Below, in pieces: positions 14,839 through 24,596 of a stretch of DNA of 64,000 bases (positions within the stretch are counted from its first letter, which is position 1; each line of letters begins with the position of its first letter). Below the pieces are notes generated by a model. That model had not been told where the DNA came from. It did no database searches and worked only from the letters and a program-made list of their open reading frames with translations. Source of the stretch: Breviolum minutum Mf 1.05b.01 (lineage: Eukaryota > Sar > Dinophyceae > Suessiales > Symbiodiniaceae). The DNA is taken from assembly GCA_000507305.1 (NCBI GenBank), contig DF240089.1:10362-74361 (forward strand), read 5' to 3'. The position numbers and the translations under genes were made by a program.

Positions 14839-16629
14839 ATGCCAGGCCACAAGAAGGATCAAGGGTGTAAAAGGCTCAGGGGCTACAAGTTAGACTTGGA
14901 AACTGGAAAGGCTCTAGCACCTTCACCAAAGAAGGTCAAAGCAGGTGAGAGCCAGCTGGCAACAACGCTTCTCACCCTCTGGACTGAGGGCAGGCTCAGC
15001 GCCACCTGTGTCCAAGAATTGGCCCGCCTGGCCATGTTGGAGCCAAGCAACCCAGAACTTCAACTCTTAGCAAAGAGTGGGAACTATGGTGAGATTGGTG
15101 GTAATATTTCCAAAGATATATCCAACTTTCTCAAGGGCCTTGGCATCTGTGCACCCTATAGGATTAGGGTGAAGTGCCTGGACAGGACAAATTCCACCAT
15201 AGAAGACGATATGCTCCTGTTGTTACCACATATGTTGTTTTCCAGTTTGGCTAACAACTATGTGGAAAGGTTCCATGATTTGTTTCCAGGTGAAGGCCTG
15301 GAAACATTTTGGGAACAAACCCTTGGAACAAGGGATGACAGGTTGGTGGATCACCCCTTGAAAAAAGGGCAGTGGGAGAAGAAGTTGCACCCCCTGGTCA
15401 TACATGGTGATGGAGTGGCTTATGAAAGTAGGGATAGTCTGATGACTTGGAGCTTTGGCAGCCTCCTGGCATCAGACAAGCCCAGCACAGAAGCCCACAT
15501 CCTGATGGCCTGCTTTCCAAAGAGCTCCACATGCAATGCGACCTGGCCAAAGGTCTGGGGCTACCTGCATTGGAGTTTAGCAAACCCTTGAAAGAAGGGG
15601 ACCCCCTGTTTGAATATGCAGGGCAAAGGCTGACCCCCCAGAACTACAAGGGGGCAGTCTTCAATGTGATTGGAGATATGGAATTTTTTGCCAACACATT
15701 ACAGCTCCCTCACTGGGCATCAGAATGGCCCTGCTGGGCTTGTGACACACACAGAGACCATTTCAAGGAATTGAAATTTGAAAGTCACAACTGTGTGGAT
15801 GCATCCCTTGCAAGGAGGGAGCCAGTGAGTGATCACCCCTTGTTCACCCTACCAGGGGTGACCTCAAGGAATGTCAGGCATGACATGCTGCATGTGCTCT
15901 TTGTGAATGGAATGCTATCACATGTCATGGGGTCCTTGCTGCACTACACATGCTGGTTTGACAAGCCAGGTGGCCACCAGAAGGTTGCACCAGCAAAGAG
16001 GTTGAGTATTCTTTTCACTGAGGTCCAAAAAGAGTACACAGAACACAAGGTTGAGTGCAGGCTGACCAACTTGACCTTGAGCATGTTCTGCAACCCAAAG
16101 CAGCCCCATGCAACCCATCCCATGCTTCACTGCAAGGGTGCTGAGTGCAAACACCTGGTGAAGCCCCTCCCTAGCAGTCCTCAGAAAGATGCTGGGGAAG
16201 GGGAGGCATATACACAACAACATGCTGTCTTGCTTGCAGTCTGTCAGTGACTTGGTAGACTTGTGGGATGGGTGTGGCATGTTTCTGTCCAGCAGTGAAT
16301 GGAAAAGAACAATGAAGCTGCACAAGGACTTTGTGCAGGAGTACAAGCTGCTGGGTGAATGGGCTGCTGAGAATGACAGGTATTTGTTCCACATTGTGGC
16401 AAAACACCACATGATGTGGCACATGTGCCTGGACAGCAGGCGCCAGAATCCTAGATTCAGTGCTTGCTGGAAAGGGGAGGACTTTGTGGGGAAGATGAGC
16501 CGCCTGTGCCACTCCTGCAGTTTTGGCACCAAATGCACAAGACTCACAACCAAAGTCCTCCCCAAGTACCAGGGCATGCTGCATTTGCTCCTCACCAGGA
16601 ATGGAATGGACTGGGAAGCTTGCATGTAG
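14839..16629 (+). pseudogene. ORF B: transposase-like protein of an uncharacterised family, two frameshifts
   Basis: Three plus-strand frames (14839-15591, 15447-16250, 16189-16629) give consecutive parts of one about 590-residue protein, with shifts near 15570 and 16235. Marks: VIHGDGVAYESRDSLMTWSF; GDMEFFANTLQL followed by a Cys-x2-Cys (CWAC); a helical RHDMLHVLFVNGMLSHVMGS; a HCKGAECKHL Cys/His cluster; IVAKHHMMWHMCLD; and GEDFVGKMSRLCHSCSFGTK. The spaced Asp (HGDG), Asp (RHDML) and Glu (GEDF) residues could form a DDE/RNase H-type site, but that is inference. I associate this type of protein with high-copy dinoflagellate families and do not know a function. Hairpins of the CCCTTG family are inside the coding sequence (15319-15333 encodes TLGTRD; 15356-15369; 15587-15600 encodes PLKEG). 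Starts with ATG at the end of the satellite. Confidence 0.6.
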
Positions 16630-17270
16630 CCCTTGCGACAAAGGCGACCCTTGTAACAAGGGATACCCCTTGTAAGAAGGGGTGCCAGGCCCAGCTCCAT
16701 GGCTGCCAAAGCAGCCAACCCTTGTGAGAAGGGTGGGTTTCTGTGAAGGGGTAGTCCTTGCAAAAAGGGCACAGCAGTCCCTAGGTGCGACCCCTTGTGA
16801 TAAGGGGTGAGCCAAACCTTTGTGAGAAAGGTAGCCCCTTGTGATAAGGGTGATGTGAGCCAAACAAACCCTTGTGACAAGGGTGATGTGAGCCAAACCT
16901 TTGTGACAAAGGTGACCCTTGTGATAAGGGTGATGTGAGCCAAACAAAACCTTGTGACAAGGGTGATGTGAGCCAAACCTTTGTGACAAAGGTGACCCTT
17001 GTGATAAGTGTGATGTGAGCCAAACAAACCCCTTGTGACAAGGGTGATGTGAGCCAAACCTTTGTGACAAAGGTAACCCCTTGTGATAAGGGTGATGTGA
17101 GCCAAACAAACCCCTTGTGACAAGGGTGATGTGAGCCAAACCTTTGTGACAAAGGTAACCCCTTGTGATAAGGGTGATGTTTTTGGCAGAGCCCCTTGGC
17201 ACAAGGGAAGGAGGTGGCCTTGAACAAAAGCAAGGAAATCCTTGCAACAAGAGGTGACATGTGCCAAGGC
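16629..17270. repeat. hairpin array with 82-bp period
   Basis: Begins with mixed hairpins just after ORF B. From about 16800 it becomes a regular 82-bp tandem repeat alternating CCTTTGTGACAAAGG, CCCTTGTGATAAGGG and CCCCTTGTGACAAGGG, separated by GATGTGAGCCAAAC. The C-to-T/G-to-A pairs between CCCTTG/CAAGGG and CCTTTG/CAAAGG are compensatory. The same 82-bp unit makes up the array at 23785-24180. Long minus-strand frames over this region are repeat translations. Confidence 0.9.
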
Positions 17271-18254
17271 AAGTAAAAAAAAGCAGCTGTTTGTGGTAAG
17301 GGCTGGTGTGCAGGGAGGAGGGGGTAGCATGTGTATTCAAAGTACATATCCTAAAACTAACAAGTCAACCCCCAGAAACACAGATACACACACCTCAAGT
17401 AGAATCACACTAGGTAGCATGGTATTGCTGTCACAGTAAAAACCAACCAACAGCAACACACACACACACACATTCACATTCATCAAAAAACATCTTCTTT
17501 TTTCTTCTCAAGGTTTTGCTATATGAGCAACGGACTAAACCTATTACATCCGCGAAAGGACGTGGCTGAAATGGTCATCGTTTTTTGTGTGTCCCTCATC
17601 GTTCCTGAGGATTTCATAATGTTTGTAATGATACTGATGCTTGGCACAGGATTTGCTAAGGAAAAGTGTAAGGCGTCACAAGCCTCGGAGTGCAGTGAAC
17701 TGCTCGAAGCTAAGCCTGATGCCTGAAGCATCCCTCAGTCACTACCTGCTTTATCATGAGTTCTGAACCATATCACGCATTTACACGTGAACTTGAAAGC
17801 GGATCCCATTCAGGACATTGAATCAATGGTCGACAAATCACGGACGTACCACTGATGGCTCAACGTCCTTTCTGCCTTCACAAGTGGAAAAAGAAGAGAG
17901 AGAGAAGAGAACCCCGGGAGGGGCGAAATAAGAAAGGCCGACAATATGTATAGTTATAAGCGCACCTAAGAATATAGATATCGTACAAAGTATAGGTAAG
18001 AAGGTTGGTGCTGGCCGCTCTGACATATTACAAGTATAATGCCATATATATATATATATATATATATTTAACAAATAGCAGAGAGCGAGACAGCTGAAAG
18101 CCGTCTACATTCCATTGCAAATTGTCTTTTGGCATGTTTTTTTGTTTTCTGCTCACACTACAGGCATCCATCGACTGAAGCCATCTGCCAGCACTGCACT
18201 GGCCGAACAACCATCCACAAGAATAATCTGAGTTGAAAAGGACATGTGACAACA
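17271..18254. other. spacer with microsatellites and a TCATCGTT repeat
   Basis: No convincing gene; a 67-codon frame at 17523 covers repeat sequence. It contains an (AC)n run at about 17456-17472, a TCATCGTTTTTTGTGT...CATCGTTCCTGAG segment at 17574-17610 that recurs at 23147-23182, and an (AT)n run at about 18044-18067. The last part is downstream of the transposase stop and may be its 3' untranslated region. Confidence 0.5.
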
Positions 18255-20882
18255 TCAATCGGACGAGGAATCGGAGGAGCTAGAAGAGCTCCCAGATGAA
18301 CTTTCACGACGGAGTTTCCGGGCTAATGCCAAGCGTTTTGCCTGGTTGCGTTCCCGTCGCCTGTCCAATCTCGACATGCGCTTGGAAAGTTCCTCTGCAA
18401 TGCTGGTGCCTTGCCCATGCTTTCTTGTTCTCCCTTCAGGGAGCAAAGAGGTTTGAGCATCATACTTTCTGGACAGTCCCGTGTGATCATGCCGGCCAAG
18501 CGCCGTTGGATTTGTCATCCAATTCGTTTTCCCATCTCCCCAGAACCCTCTCCTCCACATGGCTGGCGGGGTGACACTTTCCACTGTAAATTCATCTAGC
18601 TCAATAGCTACAGGTTTCGTTGAAAAAACATGATTGTACACTCGCACCCCCAATGATTGTGGCTTTACTCGGGTGTCCAGGCGGGCGGACAAGCAATAAG
18701 ATCGAGTAATGTGAAAATGCGCAGGGAGTAAACGATAGGCCTTCTTCGGCACTGGACTCGTAGTATCTAAAATCACATTGATTTTTGGAGACGATGGGTC
18801 ACGGAGTCTTTGCTCCGAGTTTTCGTGCTCCACAACTTTTTTCAAATCTTCCAAGGATAAGATTTCCTGCTTGTTTTGCTTGGCTTTCTCAATATACGCC
18901 GAAAACCAGCCGAACAGCTTGTCACATATTGATTTGCTGTGCTTCTCACAGCCCCAATGCACTGTGACCTGTGCTTTCCACTTGCAAACTAGAGATACAA
19001 GATAAAAGTAAAGGGCCTCATAGCCTCTATAGTGTGGACCAGGGTCAGAGATCAGAGCAATGCTGCTGAAAGTTTTGTTCTTGCAACAACGGTCTAAGAT
19101 CATGTCAATCAGTACATTCGTCCTCAAGCACGTGTGATCCAAGATGTCACTTATGACAAGGAAAAATTCACGTTCCACCACATTGGCTTGCAAATGTTTC
19201 ATGACGCAGCATCCCCAGACCGATATCTCCATGCGTGCTGTCGCATAGAATTGCTCCCCTGTAGCACGATGGCTGATTGGAAGCGAAACTAATTCTTTCC
19301 AGTCACTTATGATGCCTATACTTGCAAGAGGCGGTGACACCTGTAGTTCCATCAAACATGGGGATTGATGCTCATTTGCAGCCTTATGATGGTTATAACT
19401 CAGGACAAGCTTCAGCAAGGAGCGAAGTTCCAAGGCACAAGCTGCTTCCATGCTATGGAGGTCCACACGCCTCCTTTGTGGGAAGCCACTCTCACGAGTG
19501 CGAAGATGGCGCTGCCCACAAGGGTACGCTGTGCCTCTGTGTTTGGAGCATGGTTGCCTGTTTTCATGATGTGCCACATAGTGCTCCAACTCTTCCAGAT
19601 GCTGAGCTGGCCTGTCCACAACATCTGTGGATGAAAGATAGGTATCCCAGGCATTGAAATAGTGAGGCAGCAGCTCCTCCAACTGCTGCCTCTGCTCAGC
19701 CAATGTTTTGTTCATCATGGGTAGCACTTTATCATCATAGTCCACGCAATGTTGACACATATCAGAAGAAGATCTAGCTTTCTTAAACTGACACAAATGT
19801 CGTTTGAGGATGCGTTGGAAAGTGCGATCGCCCATTTGCTTGTGCACTTCCTCCTCATTGTGGTATATGGAAGCTTTGTCTTTGGTCAAGGTGCGAGCCA
19901 CTTGCCATTCTCCGCTGGCGTCCCGACAAATCTTGGAAGAATCTTGGCTGCACTTCTGCAAGGCTGCTCGCACAGCCTCAATGCATTCTGGATTGTCCAC
20001 TTTGGAAGGGCGGCCACCACGGTTCACATCCATGTCTGCAGCATTCCCTGCTCGTCTCCAGCGAGTGTCCCCCATAGGATAACCCATGCTGCGACATATT
20101 GTTTGGTCGCCTACGCTGTTCCGCACGAGCCGATCCACATGGTCCCGGACTTTCCGGACAGGCTCGGTAGGCACAGCCGCAGAAAATCCCGGGCTGGCTG
20201 CAAGGCCAGGTAGAAGAGCAGAACAAGTTGCGCAATCTGTCTTTCTGTCAAGCTGTGCCTTTTTGTTAAGTTTCCGCAGAAGCGTCTGGGCGAAATCTGG
20301 CCACTGCAACTGCCTGTTTTGGATTGCCTGCGACAAAACAGTCGCTGCATCTTCAGCAGAGGAGAAGCCCTGCAAAAAATCAGCTATATGCTTGGTGTGT
20401 CTGTACAAAGTCTTGGCCCCAACTTCACTGACGGGCTGGAATCGCGGCTTCTTAGACTCCTCTTCCATTGAGTCTGTCATGTGTATCTCTGTCTTCCGTT
20501 TACTGGTGTTGACTTCGGAGCTAGGACCCTTAGAGCTGGATGCAAGCAAGGTCTCAGGCTCAGATACTTCCTCTTCGGCCTCGGGCGCTGTGTCTTCTGA
20601 CAGCTCAATCCTAACTGCAGGCACGGGCGGCGCATCTGTCCCGCTTGCTGCTGCCACCCAGGATTCCTTGTCTGTGGAGGAAAGGTTGTTCCAATGCTCA
20701 GCTGTGATTTTCTTTTTCAACCAATCCCGCTGGCCTTGAGTCAATCCACCCTGCACAGTCTTGGGACCTTTGCGTGGCACAGCTTTTTCTGCTGCAGCTG
20801 TTAACTTCGCCCCGTCTGGCCCACCAATCACGGACAGGAAAAACTTATGGATGGCCTTCCGTTCAACACTGCTCCGGGGCAT
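18255..20882 (-). CDS. DDE-type transposase, intact, superfamily not assigned
   Basis: An 875-codon frame starting with ATG at 20880-20882. Domains in order: an N-terminal small helical region (1-80, QRDWLKKKITAEHWNNLS); an acidic Ser-rich linker (90-150); a helical region with CATC (217-220); CQHC (376-379) and CSKH...YPC (445-455), possible zinc ligands; and the catalytic core. The core carries Asp527 (IISDWKEL), Asp613 (SDPGPHYRGYE) and Glu646 (GCEKHSKSICDKLF), spaced 86 and 33, which fits a DD33E RNase H-fold transposase. The C-terminus is basic then a poly-Ser/Asp tail. The lack of stops over 2.6 kb suggests recent activity or domestication. I find no clear terminal inverted repeats, so element ends are not set. 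I do not assign it to a named superfamily. Confidence 0.75.
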   Translation of the reverse strand: MPRSSVERKAIHKFFLSVIGGPDGAKLTAAAEKAVPRKGPKTVQGGLTQGQRDWLKKKITAEHWNNLSSTDKESWVAAASGTDAPPVPAVRIELSEDTAPEAEEEVSEPETLLASSSKGPSSEVNTSKRKTEIHMTDSMEEESKKPRFQPVSEVGAKTLYRHTKHIADFLQGFSSAEDAATVLSQAIQNRQLQWPDFAQTLLRKLNKKAQLDRKTDCATCSALLPGLAASPGFSAAVPTEPVRKVRDHVDRLVRNSVGDQTICRSMGYPMGDTRWRRAGNAADMDVNRGGRPSKVDNPECIEAVRAALQKCSQDSSKICRDASGEWQVARTLTKDKASIYHNEEEVHKQMGDRTFQRILKRHLCQFKKARSSSDMCQHCVDYDDKVLPMMNKTLAEQRQQLEELLPHYFNAWDTYLSSTDVVDRPAQHLEELEHYVAHHENRQPCSKHRGTAYPCGQRHLRTRESGFPQRRRVDLHSMEAACALELRSLLKLVLSYNHHKAANEHQSPCLMELQVSPPLASIGIISDWKELVSLPISHRATGEQFYATARMEISVWGCCVMKHLQANVVEREFFLVISDILDHTCLRTNVLIDMILDRCCKNKTFSSIALISDPGPHYRGYEALYFYLVSLVCKWKAQVTVHWGCEKHSKSICDKLFGWFSAYIEKAKQNKQEILSLEDLKKVVEHENSEQRLRDPSSPKINVILDTTSPVPKKAYRLLPAHFHITRSYCLSARLDTRVKPQSLGVRVYNHVFSTKPVAIELDEFTVESVTPPAMWRRGFWGDGKTNWMTNPTALGRHDHTGLSRKYDAQTSLLPEGRTRKHGQGTSIAEELSKRMSRLDRRRERNQAKRLALARKLRRESSSGSSSSSSDSSSD

Positions 20883-21700
20883 GGCCGCAATCTGTCACGT
20901 GGGCAGTTGTCTTGAAAACCTGAAAATTTGAAAAAATGGTCATCGTTCAGTCATCGTTCTGGTCATCGTTCTGAACTGCTCCAAATTTGGAAGTTTGGAC
21001 TGTGTTACCTGTGTTGCTTCATTTTCTTTCTTGCAAATCTGGAAAACTTCCTATCTGTTCTTGGAACTGAGCCTCAAATGAAGTGATCAGAAGATGCGAT
21101 CGACAGAGATTGGAATGGAAGAGAGTGGAGTGGGGGAGGAACCCACGAGACATGTATCAATCCTTCATCTTTTTATAGTATGTGCAAAAACTATGTGCAA
21201 TGAATGTATACAATCCACTTACCGGAGGATGCTAAATATATATATATATATGATATTATCTAAATATAATATATATATATATAAATATATGTTCTATTAT
21301 ATGTGTAAAAACATTAATAAAGCAAGTGTGTATTTATATGTGTATATGCATAAATATAAATAAATATATATATATATGTATACAGTAAATGCACAGTGCA
21401 GTATAGATCGTGTAAAACTTTGCTTCGGGATATCCTTACCTAAACTAAACACAAGAACAGAAACCAGAAAACCACACGCATTAGTGGTTCAAAAAACTTT
21501 CCCTGAGTAATTGCATACATGTACGTGTGCATACGGACATTCAACCAGTCCATGTGCGAAGTATACCTGGATCTCGCATTTGTGATTTCAAACATCAAAG
21601 TGGTTCACCATCAAGCCTGTCAGCTTTTTAAAGCTCCACAGCTGCCACCCCTAGCTGCTGGTCTGTCTTGGACACGGAGACTCAGACGCGTGCAATGCTA
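20883..21700. other. upstream region of the transposase, AT-rich
   Basis: Three closely spaced TCATCGTT words at 20939-20970 lie about 60 bp upstream of the transposase ATG and could be binding sites (inference). From about 21160 on the sequence is strongly AT-rich, with (TA)n runs near 21236-21250, 21270-21282 and 21362-21376. No gene recognised. Confidence 0.5.
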
Positions 21701-22840
21701 TCACTGCACGCACGCATGACAATTGCATGCGTTGCTACCTACAGCCTTTAAGTCCCGCAGAATCTGCTTGGACTTGAGGCGAACTAATGTCATGGTTTGG
21801 GGCGAGCTGCTCAAAATGGCAAGGCTTCGTGGGCTCCCCAAAACAAAACAAGCCCTCTTGCAAGGGTAGCAGGTTGTACCTGTTACTTTCTTTACACCCT
21901 TGCCGCTCAACTTTGTCTCCCATTTGACTGTGTGTTTCACTGCCCCACAGATAGAACACTTGGGCTGAGGCTCTGTGCTGTAGCGCACGTGGGTTGGATT
22001 GCCTTGCCCTGCATTGCCGTGTCTCTCCACAAGTTGGTCAAGCTCCTTGTGGCACTCGGCTGGCAAAGTGATTTCCAGCGCTGTCTTCTGCCGCAAACGG
22101 CGAAAGCACGAGGCAACCACCTTCACGGGAGTTGGGCTTGGTGAGCGGTGCCTTTTACCGGGTGTGTGAAGGACAGGCTCCGACACGCGGTGCTGCAGTT
22201 CTTGCCTCGGAACTTGGGCTACCATGCTGGGTTCTTTGCTTGGCAGGGTCTGCTCCAAGCACGTGCTCACCACCTGCTCCACTTGCTCTGCCTTCTGCTT
22301 GGGAACATGGGTTGACTGCTCCAAGCTCGTGCTCACCACCTGCTCCACTTGCTCTGCCTTCTGCTTGGGAACATGGGTTGACTGCTCCAAGCTCGTGCTC
22401 ACCACTACCTGCTCCACTTGCTCTGGCTCATGCTTGGGAACATGGGTTGACTGCTCCAAGCTCGTGCTCACCACTACCTGCTCCACTTGCTCTGCCTTCT
22501 GCTTGGGAACATGGGTTGACTGCTCCAAGCTCGTGCTCACCACTACCTGCTCCACTTGCTCTGGCTCATGCTTGGCAACATGGGTTGGCTGCTCTAAGCT
22601 TGTGCTCACCACCTGCTCCACTTGCTCTGCCTCATGCTTGGGAACATGGGCTACCATGCTGGGCTCTTTGCCTAGCACGGTCTGCTTGAGCTCCCGCAGC
22701 TTGCTAGTCAAACAAGTAGTTGTGTGCCAAACATTTCCATACAAAATGGCCTTGTGGTGCGAAGATCGCCTGCCACCCGTCACTGTTGTTCCAAGGTACC
22801 CATCCTCGGTTGGACAAATATAGGGATGGTGGAAAAACTA
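21701..22840 (-). CDS. protein with 22-23-residue tandem repeats and a Cys4 zinc-ribbon-like end
   Basis: An open frame of 360 codons from a GTG, open farther upstream to about 22840 (YICPTEDGYLGTTVTGG), so the displayed start is probably inside an exon. The N-terminal part reads GGRRSSHHKAILYGNVWHTT. Residues about 45-190 are five to six tandem copies of a unit like VPKQKAEQVEQVVVSTSLEQ plus STH (66 or 69 bp per unit). Residues about 275-315 hold CSICGAVKH...TTCYPCKRAC, spaced like a Cys4 zinc ribbon. It ends NACNCHACVQ. It is transcribed in the same direction as the transposase upstream of it. Function unknown; an accessory protein of the same transposon or a host protein are both possible. 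Confidence 0.5.
22240..22650. repeat. coding minisatellite, 66/69-bp unit
   Basis: Tandem units such as AACATGGGTTGACTGCTCCA-AGCTCGTGCTCACC, differing by presence or absence of one ACT triplet (66 versus 69 bp), so the frame is kept. Neighbouring units are nearly identical, which points to recent unequal exchange or slippage. Confidence 0.85.
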
Positions 22841-23205
22841 TCTGGTAAAATAGGACCAAGAAACGCACGTGGAGCAAGAAAGTAATGGAAAATATACAAT
22901 CTATGTCATGGCAAGGGTCACAAGTACTCACCCACACACCATGCTTGACGTTGAAGCTGGGAGATTGCATTCTGCCACAGCAACTTTGGACATGGCACAA
23001 CTCTGGATGCCCAGAAGGAACCATCACTAACTGAAACAAGGGTGGAATGGGAGCCCGTACAAGGGAAAAGCTGAGCCAAATCTACCTTAACTTGCTGGAT
23101 GAATGTCTTCAAATTCAAGAATCCGCCAAACATGTGTATCAAAAGTCATCGTTTTTTGTGTCACCCCTATCGTTCCTGAGAGTTTCATGATAGTATCACA
23201 TATCA
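22841..23205. other. spacer with second TCATCGTT repeat
   Basis: No convincing gene. At 23147-23195 it carries a near-copy, in the same orientation, of the segment at 17574-17625 (TCATCGTTTTTTGTGT, then ATCGTTCCTGAG and TTTCAT). Confidence 0.5.
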
Positions 23206-23784
23206 ATGTCCTCGTATGAAGGCTCCTACTTGTCGGAGGTTTTGGCGGGCGCTCATATAGCGTTTATAGAGTTTTTGTGCCCAATGGCCATGGTGAAGTC
23301 AGTGAAAGAAGAAAGACCCGAAGTGAAGCCTGTGGCCAAAAAGAAACGCAGGAGTGGCAAATCGAACTGGGCATCACTCAACAAGCAGCGGAAGGAGCGA
23401 CTTATGGCTTTGGCCAGGCGGAAGAAAGGCTTACCAGTCACAAGGCTTAGATACAAACAAACTCTGCCGGCTAGGCGTAGTGGTCGCTGCATTCAGCGTG
23501 CCATTCGAGCTGATGACAATGTCAGCATGAGGCTGTGCAGTGTGGGAACACAAACCCCGATGAGTGTTTCCCCCTCTACGGAATTGGTGGACTTCTGTCT
23601 TGCAACACATGGCGTCTATGCAGCAGAATGTCTGGCCATGCCATACGAGCGCGCCGCAAGCGCGTGCCTGCCGGATACCGAGCGCGCAGCAAGCGCGAGC
23701 ATCCCGGACACCGAGCGCGCAGCAAGCGCGTTGTGGGACAGATGGAGCGCGCCACGAGCGCGTCTGAAGTTAGAGACAATGTGA
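23206..23784 (+). CDS. small basic protein with hairpin-encoded ERAASA repeats
   Basis: A 192-codon frame. The middle is highly basic (KKKRRSGKSNWASLNKQRKE, LMALARRKKGLPVTRLRYK), suggesting nucleic-acid binding. The C-terminal 50 residues contain four copies of an ERAASA/ERAASA/ERAASA/SAPRAR type segment, encoded by four GC hairpins spaced 32-33 bp. The stop codon lies at the first base pairs of the following 82-bp hairpin array, so the true C-terminus may be elsewhere. Alternative starts exist at internal Met residues (MAMVKSVKEERPEV). Not recognised. Confidence 0.45.
   Translation: MSSYEGSYLSEVLAGAHIAFIEFLCPMAMVKSVKEERPEVKPVAKKKRRSGKSNWASLNKQRKERLMALARRKKGLPVTRLRYKQTLPARRSGRCIQRAIRADDNVSMRLCSVGTQTPMSVSPSTELVDFCLATHGVYAAECLAMPYERAASACLPDTERAASASIPDTERAASALWDRWSAPRARLKLETM
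23650..23762. repeat. four CGCGC-N5-GCGCG hairpins inside coding sequence
   Basis: Hairpins at 23650-23664, 23683-23697, 23716-23730 and 23748-23762: five-bp stem CGCGC/GCGCG with loops CGCAA, AGCAA, AGCAA and CACGA. Each is preceded by GAG or GA. They form a third hairpin family, different in loop and flanks from the one in the retroelement. Confidence 0.75.
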
Positions 23785-24345
23785 TAGGGGTGATGTGAGC
23801 CAAACCTTTGTGACAAAGGTAACCCCTTGTGATAAGGGTGATGTGAGCCAAACAAACCCCTTGTGACAAGGGTGATGTGAGCCAAACCTTTGTGACAAAG
23901 GTAACCCCTTGTGATAAGGGTGATGTGAGCCAAACAAACCCCTTGTGACAAGGGTGATGTGAGCCAAACCTTTGTGACAAAGGTAACCCCTTGTGATAAG
24001 GGTGANAAGGGTGATGTGAACCAAACAAACCCCTTGTGACAAAGGTGACCCTTGTGATACGGGTGATGTGAACCAAACAAACCCCTTGTGACAAGGGTGA
24101 TGTGAGCCAAACCTTTGTGACAAAGGTGACCTTTGTGATAAGGGTGATGTGAGCCAAACAAACCTTTGTGACAAAGGTGCTTTTATCCCTTGTGACAAGG
24201 GTGTGAGCCAACCACAGACTCAGCCCTGAACACAAGCTTCAGGGCCAGCCCTTGTGACAAGGGGCAGAGTTAATCCTTGTGAGAAGGGTCAGGGTCAGCC
24301 CTTGTGACAAGGGCCAGGGTCAATCCTTGTGATAAGGGTGGATCT
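23785..24345. repeat. second 82-bp-period hairpin array
   Basis: Same 82-bp unit and orientation as at 16800-17175 (gagcc start positions 23797 and 23879 differ by 82). It decays after 24180 into spaced CCCTTGTGACAAGGG hairpins up to about 24335. A single undetermined base (n) stands at 24006, where one unit is also incomplete, so copy number here is unreliable. Confidence 0.9.
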
Positions 24346-24596
24346 GACTGGACAATTCTTAACAAGTGCAGAAAAAAGGTGAATTTCAAGTGCTGAAAGG
24401 GAAATTTAATGTCTAAAAATATTGATTTTTAATTTTGATTTTTAGGTCAAAATTAAGTCAAAAAATATTGAATTTCCATATTGATTTTTGTCTCTCAAAA
24501 CATAGAAAAAATCTTTGATTTTGGATATTGATATTTTCAATATAAAATATTGATTTCAGGTTGAAATCAATATTGGAAAACCAATATTGATCCTAA
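24346..24596. other. AT-rich stretch of AATATTGATTTT words
   Basis: Degenerate repeats of ATATTGATTTT and its complement, able to form long weak hairpins. No gene. It lies directly downstream of the stop of the minus-strand exon that follows. Confidence 0.5.

Noticed and set aside
15918..17340. Long minus-strand open frames (up to 470 codons) rich in SQGV/TKVW/HITL words
   Set aside because: They are translations of the 82-bp hairpin array and of the antisense of ORF B; no stop occurs because the repeat unit happens to lack one. The same holds for the frames at 23576-24235 and 14492-14852.
16629..24345. CRISPR-like look of short palindromic repeats with spacers
   Set aside because: Spacers are themselves repeated, repeat words vary by compensatory changes, there are no cas genes, and the setting is eukaryotic.
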